Assembly (NCBI GenBank): GCA_945939115.1
Contig: CAMEVC010000013.1
Location: forward strand, 1-64,000
DNA: 64,000 bases
Direction: 5' to 3'
Origin: an uncultured Eubacterium sp.
GTDB taxonomy: Bacteria; Bacillota; Clostridia; Lachnospirales; Lachnospiraceae
A program made the position numbers and the translations under genes. Shown here one piece after another: positions 19,992 to 30,545 of the stretch. Position 1 is the first letter of the stretch. The number at the start of each line of letters is the position of its first letter. The notes below the pieces were generated by a model. The model was not told where the DNA came from. It saw only the letters and a program-made list of their open reading frames with translations, and searched no databases.

Positions 19992-21250
19992 GCATTTCTC
20001 CTTATTCTCATTGCCAGTGCCGCAATTGCCTGAAAAATAAATATCCACAATACATTTATCAAAATCCCTGCAGCTCCAACTGTTCCTTTAATTATCTGTC
20101 CTGCAAGCCTGAAAAATCCTGCTGTCGGAAGATATGCCCCAACGCTTCTTATCCCTGAAGGAAGCAGAGAGGATGATACAAAACACCCTGATGAATACAT
20201 AAAAAGCATACCTAGTATAAACAGTGTCAAAACTGAATACACCGGGTTCTTAACTATTGTAAATATGCAGTAAATAAAAGAAAATACTGCATATACAAGA
20301 ACCAGAATTCCTAAGAATGAACCCGCCATCTCAGCAAAGGAGCTTACAGTCAGTACATTTGAAAGAGCCGGCACCCTCGCCCTGAATGCATTGGCAAAAA
20401 TAAATAAGACAAGAAATATTCCTGAATATATTAACGCCAACCCTGTTGTTTTACATATTCCCCACTCATATGCATGAATTCCCTGCGATTTAATACTCAT
20501 GTTCATTGCGCGGCTCTCACCTTTTAAATTAGCTGCGCAGGTGATTCCGCTCAGAATAAGCAGCATCACAATACCCGTGCACACATAAAACTGCACCGTA
20601 GACAAGCCATCCTTAACTGAGATATCCCTTGTCTCAAAATAAATACTCCTGTTTAATGCATAGGAAAGATATATTTCGTTAAGTTTATCCTCATGTGACT
20701 TCATCTGCGACTTGTAACCACGCAGTATTCCATAAAACAAATCATCGAAAGTGTATATTCCTGACTGGGCAGTAGCAAGATCAGAGCCTCCTGCACTCAG
20801 CATTTCTCTGAATATCATTGAGGTGTTATTGACTCCTTCAGAGGAATACACAACTTCAATCGGGGTATTCTCCCCTGACATAATTCCGCTGATTAGCTTT
20901 TCCGGCACCAGAACAGCCATAACATAGCGCTCATCCCGCAGTCCTCTTATAGCCTCATCCCGGCTTGTATATTCAAATGTACATACATTACTCACCGTAT
21001 CTATCTCACTGACATAATTAAGTGCCATTTTGATGTATTTGAACTCGCTGTTCTCTTCCCTTTCATTATGCTCCGGATACACTACAGCAACCTTCATTCT
21101 CTCGTCATTATCTCTTGAAGATGCCATACCTATTCCGGCACTTAGAAGGACTACAAAGAATCCAATCACCATAGTGCCAAGAATAATCTTTGGTATAGAT
21201 ATAAATGCGGATTTAATCTGTAATGCGAGAAGTGTTAATTTCTTTTTCAT
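19988..21250 (-). CDS. ABC-2 type transporter permease
   Basis: Same topology as the neighbouring permease; adjacent to the ATPase gene. Confidence 0.8.
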   Translation of the reverse strand: MKKKLTLLALQIKSAFISIPKIILGTMVIGFFVVLLSAGIGMASSRDNDERMKVAVVYPEHNEREENSEFKYIKMALNYVSEIDTVSNVCTFEYTSRDEAIRGLRDERYVMAVLVPEKLISGIMSGENTPIEVVYSSEGVNNTSMIFREMLSAGGSDLATAQSGIYTFDDLFYGILRGYKSQMKSHEDKLNEIYLSYALNRSIYFETRDISVKDGLSTVQFYVCTGIVMLLILSGITCAANLKGESRAMNMSIKSQGIHAYEWGICKTTGLALIYSGIFLVLFIFANAFRARVPALSNVLTVSSFAEMAGSFLGILVLVYAVFSFIYCIFTIVKNPVYSVLTLFILGMLFMYSSGCFVSSSLLPSGIRSVGAYLPTAGFFRLAGQIIKGTVGAAGILINVLWIFIFQAIAALAMRIRRNA

Positions 21251-21285
21251 TAATTTCCCCTATATACTTACTCTCTGAATTACAT

Positions 21286-21972
21286 TTATCTGTTGATAAC
21301 TTCAAGCAGCTCATTACCAATAACAGGCTTTGGCATCTGAGTAAGAACACCATCCTTTAAAAGGTACATTCTGTCTGCCATCTTAAGTTCACCCTCTTCA
21401 TGGCTTGTTATTATTACTGTTCCGCCGCTTCCTGTATACGCAGACAGATAATTCATAATATCCTGCTTGCATACAATATCAAGGGATGCCCCCGGCTCAT
21501 CTAATATAAGAACAGGCGGATTCTTCGCTAAAGCACAGCAGATACTCAGCCGCTTCTTCATACCTCCTGACAGCTTATCAACTGTCTTATGAAGATATTG
21601 TGATACACCCAGAACTGCCGGAACGCCATTAACTAAATCCTGCTTAAGACTTCTTCCCGTATCACAGTACCAGAATTTAAGATTGTCGTACACAGAAAGA
21701 TTTTCCATAAGCGGATTCTCCTGCGGCACAAACCCTATATATCTGGAAAAAACCCTGCTATTCTTAAATGGTTCCTTTCCATCCACCAAAAGATTTCCTC
21801 CATCAGCCTTAAGGCTTCCTGACAGTATGCCAAGAAGCGTTGATTTGCCACAGCCGTTAGCCCCGACTATTGCAATATATTCTCCCTGTGACGCCTGAAA
21901 AGATGCATCCTTTAAGACCACATTTTTCCTGCCATAGGACTTTGTTATATTCATCGCTTCAATATATGCCAT
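21286..21972 (-). CDS. ABC transporter ATP-binding protein
   Basis: Walker A GANGCGKST, signature LSGGMKKRLSI, Walker B VLILDEP. Confidence 0.95.
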   Translation of the reverse strand: MAYIEAMNITKSYGRKNVVLKDASFQASQGEYIAIVGANGCGKSTLLGILSGSLKADGGNLLVDGKEPFKNSRVFSRYIGFVPQENPLMENLSVYDNLKFWYCDTGRSLKQDLVNGVPAVLGVSQYLHKTVDKLSGGMKKRLSICCALAKNPPVLILDEPGASLDIVCKQDIMNYLSAYTGSGGTVIITSHEEGELKMADRMYLLKDGVLTQMPKPVIGNELLEVINR

Positions 21973-22019
21973 ACATCCCCCTTTATACATATAGTAATCT
22001 GTTGTACATTTTCATCGTA

Positions 22020-23768
22020 TTATGCCTGCGAAACAGTGTCAAACTGACTGTAATAAAGCTTGTTATAAAAGCCATTCTGTCTTAGCAGTTCCTCATGATT
22101 TCCCTGCTCAATAATATGACCATCCTTCATGACAAGAATCACATCTGCTGACTGAATCGTTGAAAGTCTGTGAGCTACAATAAAGCTTGTTCTTCCCTCC
22201 ATAAGCTTTGCAAATGCATTCTGAATCTTAATCTCTGTTCTTGTATCAATAGAAGAGGTAGCCTCATCAAGAATGAGCATCGGTGGCTTAGTAAGCATTA
22301 TTCTTGTGATACACAGGAGCTGTTTCTGCCCCTGGGATAAGTTGCCGCCGTCCTCTCCTATAAATGTGTCAAATCCTTGAGGCATCCTTTTGATGAATCC
22401 ATAAGAATGTGCCGCCTTTGATGCCTCTATTATCTCTTCCTCTGTGGCATCCGGCTTTCCCATAGTTATATTCTCTCTGATAGTTCCTGATTTCAGCCAT
22501 GTATCCTGAAGTACCATACCAAATCCATGCCTTAAGGATCTTCTTGTCATATCTCTTATATCGACGCCTGAAACATCTATACTTCCGCTGTTTACATCAT
22601 AGAATCTCATGAGAAGATTTATGACAGTTGTCTTTCCGCAGCCTGTAGGCCCAACAATAGCTATTCTCTGACCTTTGTCTACATGAAGGTTAAAATTCTC
22701 AATAAGCTTCCTGTCAGGTACATAAGAAAAGCATACGTCCTTTAAGTCAACTGTTCCATCTACCTCATCAATCACTATGGAATTCGGTGAATCCGGAATC
22801 TCTTCGTCCTCCTCAATGAATTCAAATATCCTGGCAGCACAGGCAAGGGCATTCTGAAGTTCAGTAACAACCCCGGATATCTCATTGAAAGGTTTGGTGT
22901 ACTGGTTGGCATAGCTCAAAAAGCTTGAGAGCTGACCTACTGTTATACTTCCGCTTATGGCAGAAAATGCTCCTACAATCGCAACGCTTGCGTACACCAG
23001 ACTGTTTACGAATCTTGTAGATGGATTGGTTGTAGATGAGAAAAATATTGCTTTGAGTGAATATTTCTGCAGTCTCTCATTAATATCGTCAAATCTTCCT
23101 ATCGCCTCATCCTCATATCCATAAGCCTTTACCACCTTCTGTCCGCCTATCATCTCGTCAATCAGAGCGGTCTGTTCACCTCTCGTCTCTGACTGGAGCT
23201 TGAACATATTGAAAGTTTTTCTGGCGATAAAGCTTGCTACAAAAAGTGATATTGGTGTAATTGCCACAACTGCAAGAGTAATTCTTGCATCTATTATAAT
23301 CATGAATATGAGGGTTCCCAGTATAGTCATTACCCCTGTAAAAAACTGTGTGAAGCCCATAAGCAGTCCGTCAGCGAACTGGTCAACATCTGCTATAACA
23401 CGGCTCACAACATCACCATATGAATGTCCGTCAATATATTTTAGCGGAAGCACCTGAATCTTCTCAATTGCTTCATTCCTGATGTCTCTTGTAACAGCAT
23501 AGGTTATTCTGTTGTTACATATATTCATCAGCCACTGGGATATAGCTGTAATGCCGACAACTATGGCAATATTACATATTATCTTAAGAACCATTGCAAA
23601 ATCCACATTGTCTGGTCCTATAATGCAGTCAATTCCATGTCCGACAAGGATTGGCACATAAAGGGTGGTTGCAACTGTCACTGCTGCCATGATAAGTGAC
23701 AGTACTATAAAAAAGCTGTGTTTCTTAAGTCTTTTGAGCAGCTTTGACCATGTACTCCTGTTCTTCAT
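22020..23768 (-). CDS. ABC exporter half-transporter (membrane and ATPase fused)
   Basis: TM domain; GPTGCGKTT, LSQGQKQLLCI, MLILDEATSSID. Confidence 0.95.
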   Translation of the reverse strand: MKNRSTWSKLLKRLKKHSFFIVLSLIMAAVTVATTLYVPILVGHGIDCIIGPDNVDFAMVLKIICNIAIVVGITAISQWLMNICNNRITYAVTRDIRNEAIEKIQVLPLKYIDGHSYGDVVSRVIADVDQFADGLLMGFTQFFTGVMTILGTLIFMIIIDARITLAVVAITPISLFVASFIARKTFNMFKLQSETRGEQTALIDEMIGGQKVVKAYGYEDEAIGRFDDINERLQKYSLKAIFFSSTTNPSTRFVNSLVYASVAIVGAFSAISGSITVGQLSSFLSYANQYTKPFNEISGVVTELQNALACAARIFEFIEEDEEIPDSPNSIVIDEVDGTVDLKDVCFSYVPDRKLIENFNLHVDKGQRIAIVGPTGCGKTTVINLLMRFYDVNSGSIDVSGVDIRDMTRRSLRHGFGMVLQDTWLKSGTIRENITMGKPDATEEEIIEASKAAHSYGFIKRMPQGFDTFIGEDGGNLSQGQKQLLCITRIMLTKPPMLILDEATSSIDTRTEIKIQNAFAKLMEGRTSFIVAHRLSTIQSADVILVMKDGHIIEQGNHEELLRQNGFYNKLYYSQFDTVSQA

Positions 23769-25510
23769 TATGCAACACCTCCCTGAGACCCTTCTTTCTT
23801 AAACTGCGAATCATATATCTCTTTATAGATTTCGCAATTGTCAAGGAGCTGCTCATGTGTTCCCATTCCGGCAACCTGACCATCCTCCAGCACAATGATA
23901 AGGTCTGCATGCATAAGAGATGCTGCCCTCTGAGAAACAATAAACACCGTCGGAGAATTATCCATTCCACTGATAGCCTTTCTTAATGCGGCATCTGTGG
24001 CAAAATCCAACGCTGAGGCGCTGTCGTCAAGAATCAGCACATCCGGCTTTTTCACAATTGCTCTTGCAATCGTAAGCCTCTGTCTCTGTCCTCCTGACAG
24101 ATTCTTTCCACCCTGCTCTATCTGATAATCTAATCTTCCCTCTTTAGAATCGACGAATTCCTTAGATTGGGAAATTGCCAATGCCTCATCTATCTGCTCG
24201 TCTGTTGCTGTCTTATTTCCCATCCTCATGTTCTCTCTTATTGTCCCCTTAAAAAGAACAGCCTTCTGCATTACTATTCCAACTTTATCCCTAAGTGCCT
24301 CTATAGAATAATCCTTTACATTGACGCCATCAACTAACACTTCTCCCTCTGTCGCGTCATACAGCCTTGGTATGAGATTTACAAAGCTCGACTTTCCGGA
24401 ACCTGTTCCTCCGATAATGCCAATGGTCTGGCCCTTCATAGCCTTAAAACTAATACCATCAACTGATGGTGCCATAGAGCCTTTGTAGGTGAGGGAAACA
24501 TTCTTAAACTCTACCGCCGGAATTCTGCTGTCATCACTACCTTCCCTTACATCACCATCAGCCATGCCGCATTGCACCTGAAATACAGATTCAATTCTTC
24601 CTGCGCAAGCCAGCGCCTTAGTTATTGTAATGATAAGGTTAGCAAGCTTTATAAGCTCTACAAGAATCTGCGACATATAATTATATAAAGCTACAACCTG
24701 TCCCTGTGTAAGTACTCCGGCATTAACTCTTATGGCTCCAATCCAGATAAGTGCAATAATAGAAATATTTACAACAACATAGGTTAGTGGATTCATAAGT
24801 CCCGATATTCTTCCCACCGACTTCTGAAGCCTGTTGAGACTGTCATTATCCTCTTTAAACTGCCTTACCTCATCCTGTTCCTTGTTAAAAGCCCTGATTA
24901 CCCTTACACCGGTAAGGTTCTGCCTTGTGATTCCGAGTATCCTGTCAAGACCAGCCTGGACATTCTTATACATAGGTCTTGTGACAAGCATTATTCCAAA
25001 TACAATAACAGCCAGCACAGGAATTGCCAGAACAAACACCATCGCTGCTTTCCAGTCAATCGTAAATGCCATTATCATGGCGCCGAACACTATAAAAGGC
25101 GACCTTAAAAACAGTCTCAATACCATGTTAATACCATTCTGCACCTGATTGATATCACTTGTCATTCTTGTGACAAGGGTTGAAGTTCCCAGTGTATCCA
25201 TCTCTGTGAATGAGAATGTCTGTATGTGTGAAAACAGGCTGTGTCTCATCCCTGTTGCCGCCCCGACTGCCGCTTTGGCACTAAAATACTGTGCCGTAAT
25301 CGCACATGTAAGTCCAATCACTGCAAGCAGGATAAGCATAAAACACATTTTCACAATATATGCCTTATCTGCATTGGCAATACCATCATCAATGATTGAA
25401 GATACAACCAGAGGTACAAAAAGTTCAAATATTGCCTCCAGCATCTTAAACAATGGTGCCAATATACATTCCTTCTTATAATCCTTAAGGAACCTGATAA
25501 TCATCTTCAT
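23768..25510 (-). CDS. ABC exporter half-transporter, degenerate Walker B partner
   Basis: TM domain; GGTGSGKSS, LSGGQRQRLTIARA, VLILDDSASALD; end overlaps the partner gene. Confidence 0.95.
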   Translation of the reverse strand: MKMIIRFLKDYKKECILAPLFKMLEAIFELFVPLVVSSIIDDGIANADKAYIVKMCFMLILLAVIGLTCAITAQYFSAKAAVGAATGMRHSLFSHIQTFSFTEMDTLGTSTLVTRMTSDINQVQNGINMVLRLFLRSPFIVFGAMIMAFTIDWKAAMVFVLAIPVLAVIVFGIMLVTRPMYKNVQAGLDRILGITRQNLTGVRVIRAFNKEQDEVRQFKEDNDSLNRLQKSVGRISGLMNPLTYVVVNISIIALIWIGAIRVNAGVLTQGQVVALYNYMSQILVELIKLANLIITITKALACAGRIESVFQVQCGMADGDVREGSDDSRIPAVEFKNVSLTYKGSMAPSVDGISFKAMKGQTIGIIGGTGSGKSSFVNLIPRLYDATEGEVLVDGVNVKDYSIEALRDKVGIVMQKAVLFKGTIRENMRMGNKTATDEQIDEALAISQSKEFVDSKEGRLDYQIEQGGKNLSGGQRQRLTIARAIVKKPDVLILDDSASALDFATDAALRKAISGMDNSPTVFIVSQRAASLMHADLIIVLEDGQVAGMGTHEQLLDNCEIYKEIYDSQFKKEGSQGGVA

Positions 25511-25526
25511 ACTAATGCTTCCTCCA

Positions 25527-26699
25527 CTAATCCAGTGACAACAGCGCATCCATCAGAAATCTGTAGGAATAACAGCGCTTTCTGCCAAATAAATCTCTAT
25601 ATACTTCATAATTGTAATATGAATGTTCAAACTGTCTTGAATACAAATGTGCAATATCAACTCTGAGCGTAAAATCTGCCTCAACTCCCAGTGCCTCATT
25701 GGCTGCTGCCATAATATCTACTGCAAGTATGCCAATTACAGCATTCTTAGCCTTAAGAAGTACATCATAGTCATTGACTGCATCAAGCATATATCTATAT
25801 ACATAGTACATTGCAAGCTGCTCATATTCCTGCTCAAGCTTACTGTGACGCCTGTGGTATTCTCTTACAAGCTCTGTAAGCCCCTTATCCTCCGATAATC
25901 TGTCAAGAACATCACGAATGCGCTTCACATGAATATTCCAGTCCGGATTGATAACTTCCATTCCCGGAAAGTCGTCAAAAAAGCACCTTAATCCTTTGAT
26001 TAACCGCTTCTTTTCCAACATTTTAGTATTATCCTTAAGTTTTCCCAATTCATTAGTTCTATAATCAAAGCTGCAGAACTTCTTTGCAACATTTGCAATA
26101 AGCTCATCTCTTTCAGTATCAAGGTGCTTCTGTATCTGCCTTGCATATTCAAGATACATCGCCAGCCTCTCATATATGCTTATATCTCTGTCTGAGATAA
26201 TACCGAAAGCCGCAATTCTTGCCTGTCTTAACTGCATATATGTAAATGCATCTATATCGTTAGGCTTTGGAATAAGTTCCGGCTCATCCTCCGTATCAAA
26301 TGTAAGTTCCTCCCGGTATGAAAGCATCAATTCTCCCGCTGTCTTACATGAAGGAGCAATTCCTATCTCCCTCACATTGCCATAGTCATTAATGAACCGC
26401 GGAAACTCAGCACAGGTATCGCACAGCCTGTCCTCCCCCAATTCTATATAAAGGTCACAGAGATTCTCATCATTAAGAAACGGGCATCTTCCCCCTTCTT
26501 TCAGTGTAAATGTACATTCACCTTCCTCTGATGGAACCATCACACTCTGTAATCTCCTGCCAAATGCACCTTTTACAGTCTTGTAATAGCTGTAGGAGTC
26601 CTTGTCCACATCCACATCCCATCCTGCGCAGCACGTATCAGTACAGGCTCCTGCTATGCATTTGAAATCTTTATAATAATGCGGTGTTGTTACCTTCAT
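25527..26699 (-). CDS. fliB: Flagellin lysine-N-methylase family protein (FliB)
   Basis: Cys-rich N-terminus YYKDFKCIAGACTDTCCAGWDVDVDKDSYSYYK and RLCDTCAEFPR, characteristic of FliB. Confidence 0.85.
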   Translation of the reverse strand: MKVTTPHYYKDFKCIAGACTDTCCAGWDVDVDKDSYSYYKTVKGAFGRRLQSVMVPSEEGECTFTLKEGGRCPFLNDENLCDLYIELGEDRLCDTCAEFPRFINDYGNVREIGIAPSCKTAGELMLSYREELTFDTEDEPELIPKPNDIDAFTYMQLRQARIAAFGIISDRDISIYERLAMYLEYARQIQKHLDTERDELIANVAKKFCSFDYRTNELGKLKDNTKMLEKKRLIKGLRCFFDDFPGMEVINPDWNIHVKRIRDVLDRLSEDKGLTELVREYHRRHSKLEQEYEQLAMYYVYRYMLDAVNDYDVLLKAKNAVIGILAVDIMAAANEALGVEADFTLRVDIAHLYSRQFEHSYYNYEVYRDLFGRKRCYSYRFLMDALLSLD

Positions 26700-26781
26700 A
26701 TATATCTCCAGTTATTTTCCATTAGTTGTCTGCGTAAATAAGTCTGCCACACAAGCTCTGTAATGTGCGGCAGACATAATG

Positions 26782-27315
26782 TTATATGTTCATATTATTA
26801 TAGTTATTGTTACTTCTCTTGTCCACAAAATATCTGTATATTGAGAGCGCCCCTATCACTACCATAAGCACCTCTGCCACCATATATGCGTAGTACAGAT
26901 ATGGTCTTGTGGTGGCCGACACTAAAAGCGGCGATGATAAGGCATATTCAAGCATGGCAGTGTCTCCAATATACCTTGACATTACTACCGTACTCATAAT
27001 AGTAATATTAGGAAGAGACATATTGGCAAGCACTAAGGAAGCTACGATAAAAATGTTCCTCATAATAAAGAATCCGCGGCTCACCTTTGCCTTAGAGAGA
27101 AAACTCATAACAATACTCCCTATTATACATACAAGGAATCCAAGATACATCATATACATCTCGGAAGCCATATATGCGGACAGCTCTGCCCCTGAATTAT
27201 GATATCCGACAAGAAGAGACCAGTATCCAAATATTGAGCGTCCTCCTGTCACACAGGCCGCCAGAATGAATAATAAAAATATAAAATTGCGTCTGTTTAA
27301 CTTTCTGTAATCCAT
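26782..27315 (-). CDS. Predicted multi-pass membrane protein of unknown function
   Basis: Hydrophobic ORF with about five TM segments. Confidence 0.65.
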   Translation of the reverse strand: MDYRKLNRRNFIFLLFILAACVTGGRSIFGYWSLLVGYHNSGAELSAYMASEMYMMYLGFLVCIIGSIVMSFLSKAKVSRGFFIMRNIFIVASLVLANMSLPNITIMSTVVMSRYIGDTAMLEYALSSPLLVSATTRPYLYYAYMVAEVLMVVIGALSIYRYFVDKRSNNNYNNMNI

Positions 27316-27484
27316 AAAACCTCTTAATTATTCTTTCATCGTATGTTATTTATTATCTCAAGTATTAACAATTTTTTCAATAAATTTTAATATAATTTGG
27401 AGGATAACTTTTTCCATTGAATCCTCGGCAATATATGTGTATAATCATTAAAATGCAAAACAGAATATAGAAAGGAGCACACTA

Positions 27485-29008
27485 ATGAACAAAAGATCCC
27501 ACCAGCAAAGATTTCTCCTGCTGTGCACTCTTATTACCCTTGTGTTTTCTTCTCTCCTGCTCTCTTCATGTCAGAGCAGCAAGAAAAGGAACACGGTCTT
27601 CTCTGCTGATGACCTTCCGGGCAAAATTATCGGCGTACAGTTAGGTACAACCGGCGATATCTTTGTAAGCGATTACGAGACAGATGGTTCCGGAACAACA
27701 GTTTCCAGATATAACAAAGGAGCAGATGCTATTCAGGCTTTAAAGCAGGGAAAAGCAGATGCTGTAGTTATTGATGAGCAGCCAGCCAATGCATTTGTCA
27801 AATCAAACCCTGACCTGACTATCCTTGAAGAGGAATTTGTCAGCGAGGATTATGCTATCTGCGTTGCCAAAGGTAATCCACTCACTGATAAGCTTAATGA
27901 CGCAATTGAAGTTCTTATGAAAGACGGAACAATTCAGGCAATTATTAATGACTATATCGGTGACAATGCAACATTTTCAGGCTATGAATCCCCTAAGGAT
28001 ACAAGCCGTACCAACGGAACTCTGGTTATGGCTACCAATGCATATTTCAAGCCATATGAATACTATGATGGCGGCAATATTGTCGGCATCGATGCGGATA
28101 TAGCCCAGGCCATAGCTGATTATTTAGGCATGAACTTAAAGATTGAAGACATGGAATTTGATTCCATCATTACTGCCGTATCTTCAGGAAAAGCCGACTT
28201 CGGTATGGCGGGTATGACAGTAACTGAAGAACGTAAAAAGAACATTGATTTCACGACATCTTATACGACTTCTAAGCAGGTCATAATTGTCAGAGATAAT
28301 GACTCAACAGCTTCAGGCTTAAGTTTTGCCGAAAAGTTCAAGATGGATTTCATTAAAGATGCCAGATATACATACCTTCTTAAAGGTCTTTTAAACACTA
28401 TAATAATTGCATTTTTTGCAGCACTTATGGGAGTTGTAATCGGTTTCCTTATTGCAGTCGTACGCTCTAACCATGACAAGACCGGACATATGAAGATTCT
28501 TAACTTTATATGCAATATTTATCTTACAGTTATCCGCGGAACTCCTACCATGGTACAGTTGCTTATTATCTATTATGTAATATTCAGTTCTGTTCATATA
28601 GATAAGATAATTGTTGCTATTCTTGCATTTGGAATTAACTCCGGTGCCTATGTTGCAGAGATATTCAGATCGGGTATTATGTCTATCGACAATGGACAGT
28701 TTGAAGCTGCGCGAAGCCTTGGTCTTTCATATAAGACAACCATGATTTCCGTTATTCTTCCACAGGCATTTAAAAATGTACTGCCTGCCCTTGCTAACGA
28801 GTTCATTGTTTTACTTAAAGAGACATCTATCAGCGGCTATATAGGTCTTAATGATCTTACAAGAGGCGGCGATATAATCCGAAGCATTACATATGATCCA
28901 ATGCTTCCTCTTATAGGCGTTGCAATTATCTATCTTGTGATGGTTATGGGACTGTCACAGCTTGTTAAGAAACTTGAGAGGAGGTTAAGAAGTAATGAGC
29001 AGCACTAA
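27485..29008 (+). CDS. Amino-acid ABC transporter substrate-binding protein/permease fusion; SBP domain apparently circularly permuted
   Basis: Lipoprotein signal (LLLSSC); SBP3 lobe-2 sequence ([18 protein letters not shown]...AVVIDEQPA) precedes lobe-1 sequence ([34 protein letters not shown]...[18 protein letters not shown]); then HisM/GlnP-like permease ([24 protein letters not shown]). Confidence 0.93.
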   Translation: MNKRSHQQRFLLLCTLITLVFSSLLLSSCQSSKKRNTVFSADDLPGKIIGVQLGTTGDIFVSDYETDGSGTTVSRYNKGADAIQALKQGKADAVVIDEQPANAFVKSNPDLTILEEEFVSEDYAICVAKGNPLTDKLNDAIEVLMKDGTIQAIINDYIGDNATFSGYESPKDTSRTNGTLVMATNAYFKPYEYYDGGNIVGIDADIAQAIADYLGMNLKIEDMEFDSIITAVSSGKADFGMAGMTVTEERKKNIDFTTSYTTSKQVIIVRDNDSTASGLSFAEKFKMDFIKDARYTYLLKGLLNTIIIAFFAALMGVVIGFLIAVVRSNHDKTGHMKILNFICNIYLTVIRGTPTMVQLLIIYYVIFSSVHIDKIIVAILAFGINSGAYVAEIFRSGIMSIDNGQFEAARSLGLSYKTTMISVILPQAFKNVLPALANEFIVLLKETSISGYIGLNDLTRGGDIIRSITYDPMLPLIGVAIIYLVMVMGLSQLVKKLERRLRSNEQH

Positions 29009-29738
29009 TCCAGTAATTCTTGAAGTTAAAGATTTAAAGAAATCCTTCGGTGATCATGTTGTTCTTAAATCGATTAACACAACTATCAGCAAAGGTGAAG
29101 TTATTGCAATCATCGGACCTTCCGGATGTGGCAAATCAACATTCCTGCGTTCGCTCAATCTTCTTGAGACCCCTACTGCAGGACATGTTTTATTCCATGA
29201 CCAGGACCTTACCGATAAGAACGTTAATCTGGATGAATTGAGAGAAAAGATTGGAATGGTGTTCCAGCATTTTAATCTCTTCCCTAATATGACAATAAGA
29301 AGAAATATAACTCTTGCTCCTACCAAGCTTGGGCTTATGAGCAAGGAAGAGGCAGATAAGAAAGCAGATGAGCTTCTCGCCCGTGTTGGTCTCTCTGATA
29401 AGGCAGATGCTTATCCTAATCAGCTCAGTGGCGGTCAGAAGCAGCGTGTGGCTATTGCCCGGGCTCTTGCCATGAATCCTGAGATTATGCTTTTTGACGA
29501 GCCAACATCTGCCCTTGACCCTGAGATGGTTGGTGAAGTTCTCGCTATCATGAAGGAGCTTGCTGCATCGGGAATGACAATGATAGTAGTTACCCATGAG
29601 ATGGGATTTGCAAAGGAAGTGGCTAACCGCTGTATGTTCTTCTATGATGGAGTAATTAACGAAGAAGGGTCACCGGAAGAATTCTTCGGCAACCCTAAGA
29701 GTGACAGATTAAAGGATTTCCTTTCAAAGGTACTTTAA
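28995..29738 (+). CDS. Polar amino-acid ABC transporter ATP-binding protein (GlnQ-like)
   Basis: [52 protein letters not shown]. Confidence 0.96.
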   Translation: MSSTNPVILEVKDLKKSFGDHVVLKSINTTISKGEVIAIIGPSGCGKSTFLRSLNLLETPTAGHVLFHDQDLTDKNVNLDELREKIGMVFQHFNLFPNMTIRRNITLAPTKLGLMSKEEADKKADELLARVGLSDKADAYPNQLSGGQKQRVAIARALAMNPEIMLFDEPTSALDPEMVGEVLAIMKELAASGMTMIVVTHEMGFAKEVANRCMFFYDGVINEEGSPEEFFGNPKSDRLKDFLSKVL

Positions 29739-30496
29739 TCCTGACTGTTAATATCTTTAGAATAATCAACTTTTATGAGACAGAGTCCTTTAGCCGGAGC
29801 AGTTGCTCCTGCGAGGGCTCTGTTTTTTACTTCAAGAAGCTCGTACATATTATCCCAGCTTCTCTTCCCCAGACCCACTTCCAGCAGTGTACCGCTTAAT
29901 ATGCGCACCATATACTGAAGAAATCCGCTCCCATGGTATGTCATATTAAGAAAGGAACCCTTCATTGATATATCTATGGAATATATCTGCCTTACAGTAG
30001 ATTTCTTCATCTTAGGGTTGCCACAGAAGCTGGCAAAATCATGTTCTCCCACCAGAATCTGTGCAGCTTTTTTCATCGCCTCCACATCCGGCTTTCCCTC
30101 TACAATATTGACATATTTCCTGTTAAAAACAGGCTTTTTGTCGCCGACATAACATGTATAGCAGTAAGTCTTTCCCTGGGCATTATAACGACTGTGAAAC
30201 CTGTCAGAAGCTACGCGCACTTCCTGAACACAGATATCTTCTGGAAGGTATCTGTTCATATAGTCGCATATCTCATCCTCTCCCATTCCGGTTTCCATAT
30301 GGGCATTTGCCACCATACCCTTTGCATGTACCCCGGCATCAGTCCTTCCGGCTCCAATTACTTCTACGTCCTGACCTGTCATCAGGGAAAGAACTGACTC
30401 TAGTTTCCCCTGAATAGTCATGTCTGTGTTTGGCTGGTGTTCCCACCCGTAATATCTTGTGCCATCATAAGTAATAAGCATTTTATAATTCTTCAT
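29735..30496 (-). CDS. truA: tRNA pseudouridine(38-40) synthase
   Basis: [27 protein letters not shown]; convergent with and overlapping the ATPase stop. Confidence 0.95.
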   Translation of the reverse strand: MKNYKMLITYDGTRYYGWEHQPNTDMTIQGKLESVLSLMTGQDVEVIGAGRTDAGVHAKGMVANAHMETGMGEDEICDYMNRYLPEDICVQEVRVASDRFHSRYNAQGKTYCYTCYVGDKKPVFNRKYVNIVEGKPDVEAMKKAAQILVGEHDFASFCGNPKMKKSTVRQIYSIDISMKGSFLNMTYHGSGFLQYMVRILSGTLLEVGLGKRSWDNMYELLEVKNRALAGATAPAKGLCLIKVDYSKDINSQD

Positions 30497-30545
30497 TGTA
30501 TATCCTTCCTGTACCAAATTTTGTGGTTACCCATAATAATCCTGC

